A DNA stretch of 64,000 nucleotides from Channa striata (GCA_033026295.1 JAUPFM010000108.1:43210-107209); one strand, 5' to 3'. Positions 1-13,560 are shown, counted from the stretch's first letter. Notes: generated by a model from the sequence alone, not told the origin. Program-made: numbers and translations.

Positions 1-1680
1 ATATACAAGAAAGAAAACCTTGTACATGTCTGATGATGAACAAGAAAGGACATGAAACCTTCCTCATGTCCACTCATGGTATAATCATGTAGTCCGAAAT
101 GACAGTAGAGTGGAGACTCTTCACAGGAGAAAATCTCTGACTGAACTCCAAACTAAAACTCCAACTCCAAACTCGTTTTTATTAAAAATTATGTATTATT
201 TACTGTGACTTTACTGTTCCTGCACAGCTGTGTTGATAGTTTCTACATGATCAGAGGTAACAGAAATTATTTACAGAGAAACATCATATTGTCTAATTTG
301 TTTGTACAATATTTGTTCATGAGTCACATGCTGTCTAAGCTTAGTTCACTCTCCATTTATTATTTATTCAGTTTCATTGTTTACTTTTTAGTTAAAAGTT
401 AAACTAAACATTGTTATACTGTGACTCTGTGTGATGATAATAAAGTTCAATTCAATGACGACTGACACAGCAGCTGGCAGTGCAGCAGGTGGAGACTCTG
501 GAGCTTCACTTTAATCCAAGATCAGAGAAGTTTCGCAGAAAGAGAATTGTTTAAATAAAAATAAAACATTTTTTAAATATTCTAAATAAAAAAAAAACAA
601 TCTGAAAACAGCAGGTGAAATACTGAAGGTTAAGAGAGAAAATAATAACGGAACAAACACACAGTCGTACCGTGTTGGTTCATGGCTTCACATTTTCTCT
701 GCACATTAATAAGCTGATGACGCTTGAGCTGTGTCCAGATCAGTCTCAACATGTTATTTTATTAAATGCAAACACGCTGTCACGTGTTTAAAGTGTCGTG
801 CCTCCTGTGTCAGTGAACAACCTCACACGCTACAAACAGATGCAGGTTTCACTGAGCCTTCATCTAGTGAACCTGCCTTTGTCACACACATTTATATTTA
901 GCAGAACCCCTTAGCAATACAGTTTAATACCCTCTTCCCAACGAGTTACATGTTACAACAGCATTGTCAGTTAGTAAAAACTGAGACTGTATCTCTACAA
1001 GGCAGACAGAGTCAGAATATAAACAAAACCATGTTTGTATCATAAATTATGTGATGACATCCGGTTTTCATGAACAGAATCTGTCGATGAGCTCTGGTTA
1101 AGACGCCATAGTATGTAATACATGCAGTGATATCTCAGTATAACCAGCTATATGACAAACAAAGTCTATTGTATTTGTGATAATAAAGAAAAAAAAAACA
1201 CGAATCCTTCCTCATGTCCACTCAAGTTCAAAACAAGAATGAACATGTATTTAGAAATGACAGTGGAGTGGAGACTCTTCACAGGAGACACTGACTGACT
1301 AAAACTAAAATCTTATTTAAACAATTTAAACATGACATCATCATCATCAATGATGACATCAACACAGCAAGCACCAACAGATCCACCCAGCCGTTAAGTA
1401 TTCCTCCAAACTGGAGACGCTAACTTTAGCCTCAGGCCAAAACAGGCTTTTCAGTCGTTAAACCTGCCGTTGCCTGGTAACGGGTCAGGTGCGGTCCGTG
1501 TTGTGGTTTCTCTGGAGCATCAGGTTTCCACCTGAGATCAGACACCTTTCTATGAAAGCAGCCTCCTGTCTCTGCAGGGCTTTAGATTCACTAAAGAGAC
1601 AAACATGAATTCTTTATAATAATCATAGCTGTATTCATAAATATTTGTCATCAGATTGATCATTTCTACTTGTTGCATTG
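1..1680. other. Gene-free flank with a diverged direct repeat
   Basis: No coding exon with splice signals is recognisable here. A block at about 56-130 (CCTTCCTCATGTCCACTCA ... GTGGAGACTCTTCACAGGAGA) recurs at about 1207-1288 with some divergence. This shows a local duplication about 1.15 kb apart. The rest is AT-rich noncoding DNA. Confidence 0.5.
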
Positions 1681-2279
1681 TAGTATTATGATTCAATGAC
1701 AGGATTCTACTGATTTAATCAGTAAATATTTAGTGACTGAAGGACACCATGACACAAACTAAACCCGTTAACAGATGTGTGCAGTGCCACAGAAAGGTCT
1801 TCAAGACCTTGTTTCACAACGTGCAGCACCGGGGGAATCTGTGCAGAGCGTCTGGTCTGTGGGCTGCGTTCTGTACCTGGAATCTTCCAAATCTGATGCT
1901 TCACCCATTGAGCCACCAGGCTGCTTTTTAAAAAATGAAACAACTGTTTGATGAGATTTCTTTAAATCTAGACTTTATGGATCAGGACTAAAATTGGAAA
2001 CTAGCTTAACATCCCCTGATGAGGCCTCAGACGTTAGTGCAGTTTCTGTGAGGTTGGTTGAACCTTAACCACCTGGGGTCAGGATCAAAGAGCTTGTGGG
2101 CTTCTACCACAACTACTTTCTACCAAAGACTTAATTTTATCTCTGTGTATTCATGTATTTTCCAGATTTCCCGTTGAAGTGTCTTTGTTTATTATATAGT
2201 ACTGATTTCCTCCTAATACTGTTCATGCCAGTTTTTACTGCTGTTTTAAAACCAGATGTTGAAAGAACACATTTAAAAA

Positions 2280-2790
2280 AAGTGTTTGAGGCTAACTTTA
2301 TTTTAACTTTTATTTTTTAACATTTTACAGAAAAAAGTTGATTTTTTTCACAGTAAACTGTCCTGTTAATTGCAAAGTATAGCATTAATACTGAAATATT
2401 ACTGCAAGTCACTGCTTCTCAACCCAGGTCCTCAAAGCCCCGTCATGCTATTTATCCAACTATCTCTGTGCTCTGTGCTAATCTCTGGGTGGGGGAAGCT
2501 TCTGATTGACGGAACACGCCATAACCAGTTATCAGTGCGTAGAGCAGAAATAGTTAAAAACCAGCATGGCAAGGGGCCTTGGGGACCAGGGTTAAAAACC
2601 ACAGCTGAAACTTGGGTTATAAAAAGCAGTACTTAAAAAAAAATACTGTAAATAATAAAACTGTAAAAGTACTTTCAATTAAATACAGTACAATTCTGTA
2701 AATGAGAATACAGTAAACTTACTGTAAACACGTCTACAGTAACTCACTGGAGTTACTGTAAATAGTACAGGAACTCTTTCACAGTGTTTT
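2280..2790. mobile_element. ACAGTAAA/CTGTAAA-rich element with a nested MITE
   Basis: The flanks (2280-2370 and 2640-2790) are dense in CTGTAAA, TACAGTA and CACAGTAAAC motifs on both strands, as in AT-rich non-autonomous DNA transposons of fish. Between them, 2416-2600 is a second unit bounded by imperfect terminal inverted repeats. The left end is TTCTCAACCCAGGTCCTC; the right end, 2573-2600, reads as its complement (GGGGACCAGGGTTAAAAA). This is the layout of a hAT-type MITE nested in an older element. The family names are inference; the inverted ends are visible. Confidence 0.5.
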
Positions 2791-2989
2791 TATCATTTGT
2801 ACATTCATACTAGATATTTTTCACATTCTTTGAACAGAAGGAGGGAGGTGTGAGTCCTTCATGTTTCTTTTAGTTATGATTACAAAAATGATAAAAGTCA
2901 CTGCTAGTAAATAACAGAACAGTTACTATGTTTCATCTTCTGTTTCCATTCAATTGTTCTTCATCCTGACTTTTCATCATTCTTGCCTC

Positions 2990-3065
2990 TACCATCCTTG
3001 TCTCCTCCATCCTTGTCTCCTCCATCCTTGTTTCCTCCATCCTCAGTGTGTCCAGCTCCTCCCAC
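2990..3065 (-). pseudogene. Broken membrane/stalk exon of gene A with a minisatellite
   Basis: After an acceptor (CTCACAG) the exon starts at 3065 and aligns with the intact membrane exon of locus B at 14391. It has one extra G in the first codons. In the phase needed after the gene A V exon it therefore stops at 3043-3045, seven codons in. Downstream, the 15-base unit read on the plus strand as CATCCTTGTCTCCTC is repeated three times (2993-3037), where locus B has one unit. No hydrophobic membrane stretch follows. As spliced, gene A would be a secreted V domain; the alternative is a pseudogene. Confidence 0.6.
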
Positions 3066-3632
3066 CTGTGAGCAGAGAATGAGATGTGAGGTGTGAGGTG
3101 TCAGGTAGGTGATGGATCCATTTCCAGACATGATCTACTGCACTTTGATCCCATCACTCATAGCAGCTGTTTGCTACAAAGTCTCATCAGCAACATCTTT
3201 AGGAAACACACACATCTGATCTGGGACGTTCACTGTCACACCAACAAACAGGAAGCAGCTGCATCACACATATTCAGACTTGTGCAGAGACTTATGAAGC
3301 TCAATAGGAGCAAATCGGCGGGAACAGAATTACAAGGGGGTAAAACTAAAAAGCGTCGACTGAGATAATTAAAGAGGGAGTTTTCAACAAGGGAAACTCA
3401 ACAGAGCAGGGCTCATACAAGTGGGTGAATAAACTCTACATGAGCAATTAACAGTTCACATCAAAAGAGAAACAGATGCAACGTGACGAGTGAATTTGAC
3501 AGACTGGGAATGTAAACATATGCACGGCAGATTGCTGATGAGAAAACTAAATAAAGCATTTTACCGAGAGAGAACAACCACGAGTCAAAAGTCCAAACAA
3601 CATCATGTACTGTAGGTGAATGACGGCCCCTT

Positions 3633-3685
3633 ACCCGAACCCGAACCAAAACCTAATTCTAACCCTGACCCTAAAACCCAGTCTT
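3633..3685 (+). repeat. Telomere-like degenerate CCCTAA/CCCGAA tract
   Basis: A short run of variants of a 6-7 base unit (ACCCGAACCCGAACC, then TAACCCTGACCCTAAAACCC) lies in the presumed second intron of gene A. It resembles interstitial telomeric repeats, but the units are too degenerate for more than resemblance. Confidence 0.4.
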
Positions 3686-3802
3686 GACTGTGAAAAAGCC
3701 TTTTGAAGTTGTGTGGACCTCTGAAAATGACCTCACAACAATGGCATTAACACACAAATTGTCCACAGAAGTCTATAAAAACATGCCCACACACACTCTT
3801 AC

Positions 3803-4967
3803 CTGACTCTGTGACTTTCAGGTAGATGGTTCTGTACTTAGTGTCAGAATATGATCTCTTCCTGCGGGTTGTTTCTTCTTTGTAGACATAACACTCATAT
3901 GTCCCGCTGTCTCCAGGCACTACATTCATTAGAATCACAGACACGTCTCCATCCTTCATATTTTTGTGCTTCAGATCCACCCGGTTCTTGAATGACTGAT
4001 GCTGGTTTTCTGGATCAGATCGCTCGTGTCGGTGCAAATACACATATTCTGGCTCCAGGTCAGGTCTGATCCACTCCACAGCTGAGACATGGATGTTTCT
4101 GGGAGCCTGACATGACAGAGTGACATTCTCCCCAGCTTTAACTATGAGTTCCATGTCTGAAGCAGAGAGGAAATAACAGCAGAAAAGTTAAAGGATTAAT
4201 GTACATTTCTCCACAGCACGATAAGACTGAAGAACTGTCACTGGTCTCTGAATCACTAGAAGAATATAAAGATTATATTTAAGCCGTCTCCGAGCTGTCT
4301 GGTGGATTAGTACATAATCATTTGGCAGATGCCTTTGTGCAAAGTTATAAATCTGTGTGTCTGTGTTTTAATGAACTTAATATAAAGAAGTATATGTTAG
4401 TGTTTAATCACCTTCAGGGTCGTGTATTTGACATACTGTGTACTAAAAATATTATCATTGTATATTAATATGACACAACAACAACAATAGACCCAGGTTA
4501 CAACAAGCAATTGACTGAGAGAAAATCAGATCATCCTCTAAAAACAGACAAACACCAGGACTAACATAATTACGATAATACGAGATTCATTCATTACAAG
4601 ACTGTGGAGAGGCATAAAAAAATGTGACGATGCAGTAAACAGAAAATTGTAAAATTGATTAAAGTCTGCTGAATGCAGTGAGCTGTGTGAATGATTAAAT
4701 AGAAGGATCAAATATTCAAATATTCAAAAGTAAATATCAGGGATAGTTAAAGCCAACTTTATTTCTTTCTAAAATATAATAAACATAATTAGGTTAGACC
4801 AAATTCCTCTGCCAGATTAAAGGTAATATTGGACAATTGTGCATCACTGTGTCTTTACATGTTATCGTTGCTATAATTCATGTAGATTTTGACTCACCCT
4901 CAGAGGCAGAAACCAAGAAACAGGACAGACAAATCACATAGTGTGAAACAGATTTTGCAGAAGCCAT
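3803..4967 (-). CDS. Gene A: B7/butyrophilin-like V-set protein, leader and V exons
   Basis: Two exons join in frame. The leader, 4967-4898 (70 nt, phase 1), encodes MASAKSV followed by a hydrophobic signal core and ends GAGG|GTGAGT. The V-set exon, 4156-3803 (354 nt, acceptor TTCAG, donor CAG|GTAAG), encodes one Ig variable domain. It has the B-strand Cys (TLSC), the family motif VEWIRPDLEPEYV and the F-strand DSGTYECYV. These are hallmarks of the teleost V-set group annotated as butyrophilin-, MOG- or VTCN1-like. The likely role is surface or secreted immune recognition. A TATAAAAG box lies about 120 bases upstream. The expected next exon (3065) is frameshifted, so no membrane anchor is evident. 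The domain call is firm; ligand and function are unknown. Confidence 0.8.
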
Positions 4968-5083
4968 TTCTTCAAATCCAGTACTTAGATTGTAGATTGT
5001 TGAATATGTTTAGTCTATGAACTAACTCATATATTTAATTTCTTCAATGTGGCGCCACTGACTGTGTAAAGCAGTTCAGTTCA

Positions 5084-5109
5084 CTTTTATACTTTAAGGG
5101 TGGAGTCAC
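5084..5109 (-). promoter_or_regulatory. TATA box and shared motif upstream of gene A
   Basis: On the minus strand GTGACTCCACCC (5109-5098) is followed by TATAAAAG (5091-5084), 117-124 bases before the leader ATG at 4967. The same arrangement occurs before locus B at 19090-19065. Conservation between paralogs and position support a core promoter. Confidence 0.6.
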
Positions 5110-5399
5110 AGGGACGGGCTTAGACACGAAAGCAGCCATGTGCTAATAAAACTCCAGCCTTGAATATGAATAAATGATAAATCATGATATTGAATGTGTT
5201 TGTCCTCGATGCCTTTTTAATAGTATTGTCCATTTGCTTTCTAGTTTATAGATCCTAACTATAGCTCCTTTTACTTTTGACAGAACACCATGATTATCAG
5301 CACGACTGTGGGTGTTTGGAGCGTTTACGTGAATATCTGTTAAATACATTTTAAAAACAACAACCACATGTATGAAATGACACTGTCTGAAAGTAATGA

Positions 5400-7600
5400 C
5401 TGTCAGCACCAGCCTGTCTGCAGATCAAGGAGCACAGGCGCCCCCTCTCTGCAAACTCTCATACACCACACACGTCACGTTTCATAGTGCGAATGTTTTC
5501 AGCATAAACACACAAGCGGGAAGTAACAGGAGAAAAATTGAATTAAAAAAATTAAACTTAAGATCGGTAGCTACTATATCCGCACATACGAAGCTGCTGC
5601 TGTTGTGCTGGTGGCCCCCGGTCTGCAGAGTGTCCTTCAAACTGAAGTATTAATACTTTAGAGAGATGAGAGGCTGGGACCCAGGTCTCTGTCTCATCTG
5701 ACCTCTCAAATGTTTTAATGTAGCTCCCACACCTCACAATTTAAACACTGAATTGAATAAATATTGAATATAAATCTTTCAAATATAAGTTTGAATAAAA
5801 ACTGGATGCTCAGATGTGAGTGCAGCTGAACGTCTCCCATCTTTTACATTCTGAGCTGGTATCACAGGGAGCCTGTCATTACTTTACATTATGTCCACTG
5901 AAGTGTAGATGTCGCCTTGAACAAATAAATCTGGACAATTTCAGTAAGAAACAATTTTATCTTCACTCTTAATGCAATAATGTCAGTTGCACACAGCACA
6001 AATTTAATCTTCACAGAGGAAACCTGTGAAGTTTCTAACCTTTATGACCCTTCACACCAACTCCCCATCAAACTTAGGATAAATGATGAAATCTCTTCAG
6101 TTAAACTGAAAGCTGCTGTTGTTCTATTTTATGCTCGTGTTAAAAACGCACTTCCTGTTTTTATTTGTAATTAAAATATGCTTCAAACTAAGGTGTAGGT
6201 CCTGACTTCAAACACTGTTTCAACCCTGATTTATTAATCACATTTTTTTTGTTTGTTCAGTGTCCTGAGCCAAAAAACGCAACCTGCATCACACACCGAG
6301 AGAAGAGAGGAAACAACTTTTTCAGTTCTAGGCACTAAAGATGTGAGAGAAAGTGACAAACTCTTCTACAATTTACCAACTTCTACAATTAGAAAACAAA
6401 ATGTGTTTTTCTGCTGCTGTTGCTTTTCACACAGTCACATCAGAGAATGAAGAGTCTGAAGCTACAGGAAACCTCAAACTGTCCAACAGATCACATGATG
6501 TCATGGAAAATTACCAGTACATCAACACATGAAGTCCAGTTCTCTTAGACTCTGCCACTTGCGACTGGATCAGACACTTTCCATAAAACATTCCTGATGC
6601 CCTAGTGATGTAATACTGACGACTCCAAGATCCTCCATACCCCCATGAAGGAGGGGGGGTCTTTAGGTGCGGCCTCCTTGGTGGAAGCATGAATTGCTCT
6701 GAATAAAAATACAGGCAGCTTCATTTTCTTATCTACAAAACAGACAAAGCCGATCCTGCTGCTGCTCACAGATTATATTGAAATGGCAGCTGCTTTTATG
6801 TCCAAGTTCAAACTACACAAACAACATTGTCACTTAGAGATTTTCAAACTGACTGTTTTATTGGAGCTGAGAGAAAAAACTCTGCCATACATTTGGAATA
6901 TAAACAGTTTGAATGAAGGAGGAGGCAGATTTTATAACTCACGGGTTTTTATTCTCTGACTGGTTGTTTTGTCCCAGTGCAGTTAAAGAACGTTGTTTGA
7001 CTTTAAAAGGAACTTCCTGCTCTAACTCATGATGACTAACAGGAAGAGACACACATCTTAAATTTCACACCAGGCCTCAGAAAGTGCCAGTACTGCTGCC
7101 CTCAGACAGAAATGATTAACTCATTTTTCAAAAACACGGTCAAGCACATTGCATAAAATGTGCTTTTACATATAGACCAGCGCAAATGTTGCTTCAGATG
7201 TTAGTGGTGGTGAGAAAACGTCAGGTGATACAAAGGTTCATAAAAACAATAAAGTACAACAGGAAGTTGTGTTACACTGAATGTGATGTGTGATCATGAA
7301 GCCCGACTGTTTCTTTCTTCACTGTACTGTCACTCTCAGCTCTCTAATGCAACAGCCACATTCCAAAGGCCTTTTCCTGCTGCTTCCGTTCACAGACACA
7401 CAGTTAAACTGAGTGAAACCTACAACAAACCCTGTGACTGTGAGTCAGACCTGTCTCACTCCCCCACTCACTGCAGTTTTGTCGGCTGCTTCATTGGAAT
7501 TGCAGACAACCAGGGAGCAGGAAACAAAATGGTAGATACAGACAGATGCAAAGATGTGCAAACATCGCTTTGATTGTTTAGGCACAGAGATATTAGATTT
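5400..7600. other. Intergenic stretch without recognised genes
   Basis: I see no spliceable coding exon. The stretch 5425-5470 (GCGCCCCCTCTCTGCAAACTC) has a counterpart at about 19139-19160. It extends the promoter-side homology between gene A and locus B. The remainder is AT-rich and unannotated. Confidence 0.4.
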
Positions 7601-7619
7601 GATTGCTTGCTTGTTTCTC

Positions 7620-7675
7620 ACTCGTAAGTCGCTTTGGATAAAAGCGTCTGCTAAATGCCTAAATGTCAATGTAAA
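7620..7675 (+). mobile_element. Fish retroposon tail (GCTTTGGATAAAAGCGTCTG)
   Basis: The segment carries GTCGCTTTGGATAAAAGCG, then TCTGCTAAATGCCTAAATGT. This is a dispersed tail seen at the 3' end of many teleost retroposons. A diverged copy is at about 47066-47116. Only the tail is recognisable here. Confidence 0.55.
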
Positions 7676-7887
7676 ATCAGGTTTAAGGACTGATTAAACA
7701 GGGCTGGGAGTTGTTCAAAAGTTCTGCTTCTGCTTCACTTTACATCGTGTGTCCCATGACGTGTTACTACAAAACAACACTGGACTTGAAATCCTGTGAA
7801 TCTCCATTTGTTTTTATGTCATTTACCTTGATGAACTTCACCTGACGTTTTTGCACTGTTGTATTTTAACATAACTTTTCCCTGAAG

Positions 7888-10800
7888 ATGTTTTTCTTAA
7901 CAGTAAAGACGCCAGCGGCCATAGTCCAATGTTACCCTGGGGCCAGAGCGGGCGACATCGAATCCTATTTGAAACTCCTGTCTAAGGATAAACGTAGATA
8001 CAGTGAGATTATTATTCATGCAGGAACAAATGACGCCCGATTACGCAAATCGGAGGTCACTAAAACGAATATTGAATCGGTGTGTAACTTTGCAAAGACA
8101 ATGTCGGACTCCATAGTTTTCTCTGGACCCCTGCCAAATCTGATCAGTGACGACATGTAAAACTAAATTTTACAACCTAAAAATGATCACAAGAGGAGTT
8201 AATCATAATAACTTAATAAAAATCAGGACTGCTCCTCTTACTGAACAAAAAACTAAAACAATTAAATGTGGATTATTAAATATCAGATCTCTCTCATCTA
8301 AATCTCTGTTAGTAAATGACTTGATAAGCGATCATCAATTCGATTTATTTTGTCTCACTGAAACCTGGTTGCAGAAGGAAGAATATGTTAGTTTAAATGA
8401 GTCGACCCCCCCAAGTCATATGAACTATCATGTTCCTAGAAGCTCAGGCCGAGGTGGAGGAGTAGCAGCAATCTATCACTCAAGCTTACCGATATACCTA
8501 TGTTTATGTCCTGAGACTTTCACACCCAAGTTGGAAAACTCAAAATTCAATCCTATTTGTTATTGTGGACCGTCCTCCAGTCCCTTATTCTGAATTTTTG
8601 ACTGAATTCTCAGGTTTTCTAGCCGACTTAGTGCTTAGTGCAGATAAAGTCGTCATAGTGGGCGATTTTAACATTCATGTAGATGCTGACAGTAACTCCC
8701 TCAACACAGCATTTACTTCATTATTAGATTCAATTGGTTTCTCTCAAAATGTAAAAGAACCCACACATTGTTTTAGTCACACCCTAGACCTTGTCCTTAC
8801 ATACGGTATTGAAATTGATAAACTAACAGTATTTCCTCATAATTCTGTTCTCTCTGACCATTTCCTAATAACATTTGAATTTAGTTTATTGGACTACACA
8901 GCAGCTAGAAAGAAGTTTTGCTTCAGTAGGTGTTTATCTGAAAACACTGTGAACAAATTTAAGGAAATGATCCCTTCATCATTTACTTCAACATGTACCA
9001 ATATAACTGAGAGTAGCCTCATTAACTGTACTCCTGTACAAGTTGATTACCTTACTGGTAATTATGCAGCATCTTTACGTTCCATACTTGATAGTGTTGC
9101 CCCTCTAAAAAAGAAGGCAGTAATTCTGAACAGGCGATCTCCATGGTATAGCTCGCAAACCCACATTTTAAAGCAGGCGTCACGAAGACTAGAAAGGAAG
9201 TGGCGTTCCACTCATTCACAAGAATAATGCTTAGCCTGGAAAAAGAGTTTATACTTATACAAATTAGCCAGAACAGCTTATTATTCATTACTAATAGAGG
9301 AAAACAAGAACAACCCCCGGTTTCTTTTCTGCACTGTAGCCAGGCTGACTAAGAGCCATAGTTCAGTTGAGACTAGGATTCCCTCAACGTTATGTAGCAA
9401 TGACTTCATGACCTTCTTCACAAAGAAAATCATAGCTATTAGAAATAAAATTCACCAGAACCTCCCCACAAATACAACAGAATTAGAATCATTAGTAAGT
9501 CCTCAGTCCCTTTTAGACTGCTTTGTGCCCATAGATCTTGCTGAGTTAACTTCAACTATTATGGCATCAAAACCAACAACATGTCTGCTAGACCCTATTC
9601 CACTTAGACTGCTCAAAGATGCTCTACCCTTATTAGACACGTTTGTATTAGATATCATTAATCTATCTTTACAAACAGGATATGTACCAAAGGCCTATAA
9701 GGTAGCTGTAATCAAACCTCTACTTAAAAAACCTTGTCTGGATCCAGGTGTCTTAGCCAATTACAGACCAATATCACAGAAACGACTTGTTTGAAGAATT
9801 TCAGTCAGGATTTAGAGTTCATCATAGCACAGAAACCACACTGATTAAAGTCACCAACGATCTTCTTCTGGCTTCAGATAACGGACTTGTCTCTATACTA
9901 GTTCTGCTAGATCTTAGTGCTGCATTTGACACCATTGTTCACAGAATATTATTACAGAGACTAGAACATGTTATTGGAATTAAAGGAACAGCACTAAATT
10001 GGTTTAAATCGTATCTATCAGATAGATTCCAATTTGTTCATGTTAATGATGAATCTTCCACATACACAAATGTTAGTTATGGAATTTCCACAAGGCTCTG
10101 TATTAGGACCAATACTCTTTACTCTATATATGTCTCCCCTTGGCAACATTATTAGAAAACACTAAATTTTCACTGCTACGCTGATGACACGCAGTTATAT
10201 CTATCTATGAAACCTGATGAAACAAATCAATTAATCAAACTACAAGCATGTCTAAAAGACATAAGGGACTGGATGAAATTATATTTGAGCCTAAAAGTCT
10301 AAGAAACATGTTTTTCAACCATATCGTTACTTTAGATGACATAACTCTTCCCCCTAGTAGTACTGTAAGGAATCTCTGAGTCATTTTTGACCAGTATTTG
10401 TCATTTACCTCACACATAAAACAAATCTCTAGAACAGCCTTCTTCCACCTAAGAAACATTGCCAAAATTAGGAGCATCCTGTCTCAAAGTGATGCTGAAA
10501 AACTGGTTCATGCATTCGTTACTTCTAGATTGGACTACTGTAATTCTCTACTTTCAGGCTGCCTCAGTAACTCTCTAAAAAGCCTCCAATTAATCCAAAA
10601 TGCTGCAGCAAGATTGCTGACTGGGATTGGTAAGAGAGATCATATTTCACCTTCATTAGCTTCTCTCCATTGGCTTCCCATTAAATGTAGAATAGAATTT
10701 CAAACCCTTCTTCTTACCTATAAAGCTTTAAACGGTCAAGCCCCATCATATTTAAAAGATCTCTTAGTACCATATTGTCCTACTAGACCACTTCGGTCCC

Positions 10801-11512
10801 AAACTGCAGGCCTACTTGTGGTTCCCAGAATTTCCAAAAATAGAATGGGAGGCAGAGCCTTTAGCTATCAAGCTCCTCTCCTGTGGAACCAGCTCCCAGT
10901 CCAGATTCGGGAAGCAGACACCCTGTCTACTTTTAAGACTAGGCTCAAAACTTTCCTCTTCAATAAAGCTTATAGTTGGTTATAGTCATGCTGCTATAGG
11001 CTTAGACTGCTGGGGGACTCTGCACTGTGCCACTTCCTCTTCTCTTCATTCTCTCCTCTCACCCCACATCTATAATGTCACCACTGTATGACATTAACTC
11101 TGTGTCTTCTTTGTCCCGTAGTCGTCTCTCTCCCTCTCTGTCTCCCTCTCTCTGTCCCTGTCTTCAGGTGTCCCCAGATTTGGCGCTGTGTGTCCTCCAG
11201 TGTGCAGCTACTGGTCCTACCAACCTGCCCAATGTTTTGTTGTTGCTTTTGTTGCTCTGTTGTTTCTCTCTCTACTTTCCACTCAGCCCAACCGGTCAAG
11301 ACAGATGGCCGTCCACCCTGAGCCTGGTTCTGCTGGAGGTTTCTTCTGTTAAAGGGAGTTTTTCCTTTCCATTGTTGCCTATAGCTGCTCAAGGGGGATT
11401 TGTTGGGTTTTCTCTAAATGTTTGTATAGTCTTGACTTTATTATGTAAAGTGCCCTGAGATGACCTTGTTGTAAACTGGCACTATATAAATAAAGTTGAA
11501 TTGAATTGAATT
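7888..11512 (+). mobile_element. Degenerate L2-clade LINE, near full length
   Basis: Broken reading frames follow the order of an L2/CR1 non-LTR retrotransposon. First is an SGNH-esterase-like segment (7888-8157, HAGTND motif). An AP-endonuclease domain follows (about 8260-9227; GLLNIRSLSSKS, CLTETWL, GDFNIHVD, SDHFLI), then reverse transcriptase (9408-10250; NYRPIS, LDLSAAFDT, YADD at 10177-10188) and a C-terminal region (10398-10985; RLDYCNSLL, LHWLPI). A T-rich 3' UTR ends in GAATTGAATTGAATT near 11512. Several frameshifts and stops show it is inactive. 5'-truncated copies lie at 56779-57595 and 62341-62515 on the minus strand. Confidence 0.85.
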
Positions 11513-13560
11513 AAAGCAGTTTTTCTGTGTTCACAGAAATTAATATTTAGAGGGCCAGCAAGTCAGCACAGGTTGTTACAGACCAAATCCATCGCTGGAC
11601 ACATTACTGGACACGCTGTCATTCCAGACATGTTGCACAGTAAAAGTTTGATTAGAGAAACTTCAAACTGCACGTTGAAAAGAATTATATTGTTACAGGG
11701 ACGGGCCCAGAAATTATTTCTTCTGCCCTTTAGTGATATTGGCTTCAGGTGTAAGACTGACAGATGTTGGACGTTGTTTAAAAGTCCATAAACAAATGTT
11801 TATGAGCCTCTTTTACAGTGCAAATACAGACAACTCCCTGTTCCCAAACCACCTCTAGAGTCATGTTTCATCAGCCATCTGGGCGGTTTCATAACTCAGG
11901 TGATGTGTTTGATTGATGCGTTTCAACACGTCTGATTGGTTCCAGTAAAAATGACCTTTCATTACCTTTACTTCAAACATGTGTTTGAGCAGAATTACTG
12001 TATGAGTTTGTTAGAATTTCTATATCCTCATTTCTTACTTCAAAGATCAACAGGTTAGTCTGTAAATAAAGATATTAAATAAATACACATATGCAGCAAT
12101 ACATTCAATTGAAGGCACTTAATCAGAATTTAGTTCAACTCCACCAGTAAAAATGTTGCTTAAATGTTACAATGTAGCTTTTGATACTTCATGTATTCAT
12201 ATAGTTTGATGAAACACACTGAATAGTAAAAGGCTGATGGGCTTCGTTAGAATAAATCATAGTTTGCCATTAGATTGATGATTTCTTTTGTAGTAATATG
12301 ACTCAGTGATGAAATTCTATTAATAAATCTGTACTGACTTTACTGACTGAAGGAGACCATGACACAAACTCGTTTACAGACACATGCAGTGCCACAAGTA
12401 GGCAGTTTTTTTTTTTTTGTTTTTTTTTTACGTTATAAAAAAATCAGCTGATGACCAAAACTTGTCTGTGGCCTTAGTTTTGGCCCGGGAAATTCTGAAT
12501 CCAAGCCTGATAATAAGCCGTTGAGCAGCCAGGCTGCTTATATAGTGAATATTTTAAATAAGAATATCAAATTTCCATGGCCCACAGTAACACATCAAGT
12601 AAAGGGTTTAAACATGCAGAAAAGTCTGGACCAACTACAAATTCAACATCTTTTAAATAAAACAACTGTTTGATAAGAATAAGATTTGTTGATCAGGAGA
12701 ATTTTAAAAAGTAGCTCAACATCACCTGATGAAAGATGGATCATCTGAGTCAAGCAATCAGCTTGACTATATAGACTTTTTAGTAAATTACAATGTTGAA
12801 AACTATAAACTATATAAAGAGACCATTTACTAATTACAATAAATGATTTTTATTTACTTTTAGGATAGTAAATTTCATGTATCAATGACATGTTACAACA
12901 AATAGACAATGAAAATGAAACATACAATCTACTCATGTTCACCAAGTCCAGAGACTGGGGACGTTTTTATATATAACACATTTATTTGGTACTTGCATAA
13001 TAGTTTTGAGATAAGCCAAAAAAATTCATGAAGTAGTTTTTTCCCTTTTTGAAAGTGTTCTTAGTTATTCACAAACCAAGATTAATTTCCTTTATGTAGG
13101 TTGTCGTTGAAAATAAGTGTGATCAATAAAGAAGCTCAAACATCCCGGATGTCTTTAAGGATTTTATTTATTTTATGCTGAGACTCTGGGTCAATACAGG
13201 TTAGATAAAGCATAAGCATTAACATTTAATCACTTTTGCTTTTTTCATCACAAGGTTCAGATCTCCAAGTAGAAGCTTGACATTTGAGTTGTTCTGAATT
13301 GCTTTTTGTCTGGTTCATCACCTAGGACCAGTTTGCTATGGGAGACCCTACCAGGAGCTAAAAGCACCACACAACAAAGCTCCTAGGATCGCATGAACAC
13401 ACAAACCCCTCCACCACGATAAGGTAGCAATTCAAAGAGGGGAGTCAAGTCGTCGAGTGTTTACCTTTGAACATGAACCTTCATAAATATCCGAATATTG
13501 CTTTCAAAGTAAATGACTTGATAGGCATAATACATGTGAACTTGATGGCACTGCTGAAGA
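11513..13560. other. Noncoding arm of segmental duplication
   Basis: No gene is seen. From about 12290 the sequence matches 1680 onward: GACTGAAGGAGACCATGACACAAACT here, GACTGAAGGACACCATGACACAAACT there (in two pieces across the site). This is the second arm of a duplication that also covers the downstream flanks of gene A and locus B. Confidence 0.5.

Noticed and set aside
11027..11458. Overlapping open frames on both strands
   Set aside because: They lie in the pyrimidine-rich 3' UTR of the L2 element, repeated at 56879-57186; low complexity keeps frames open by chance.
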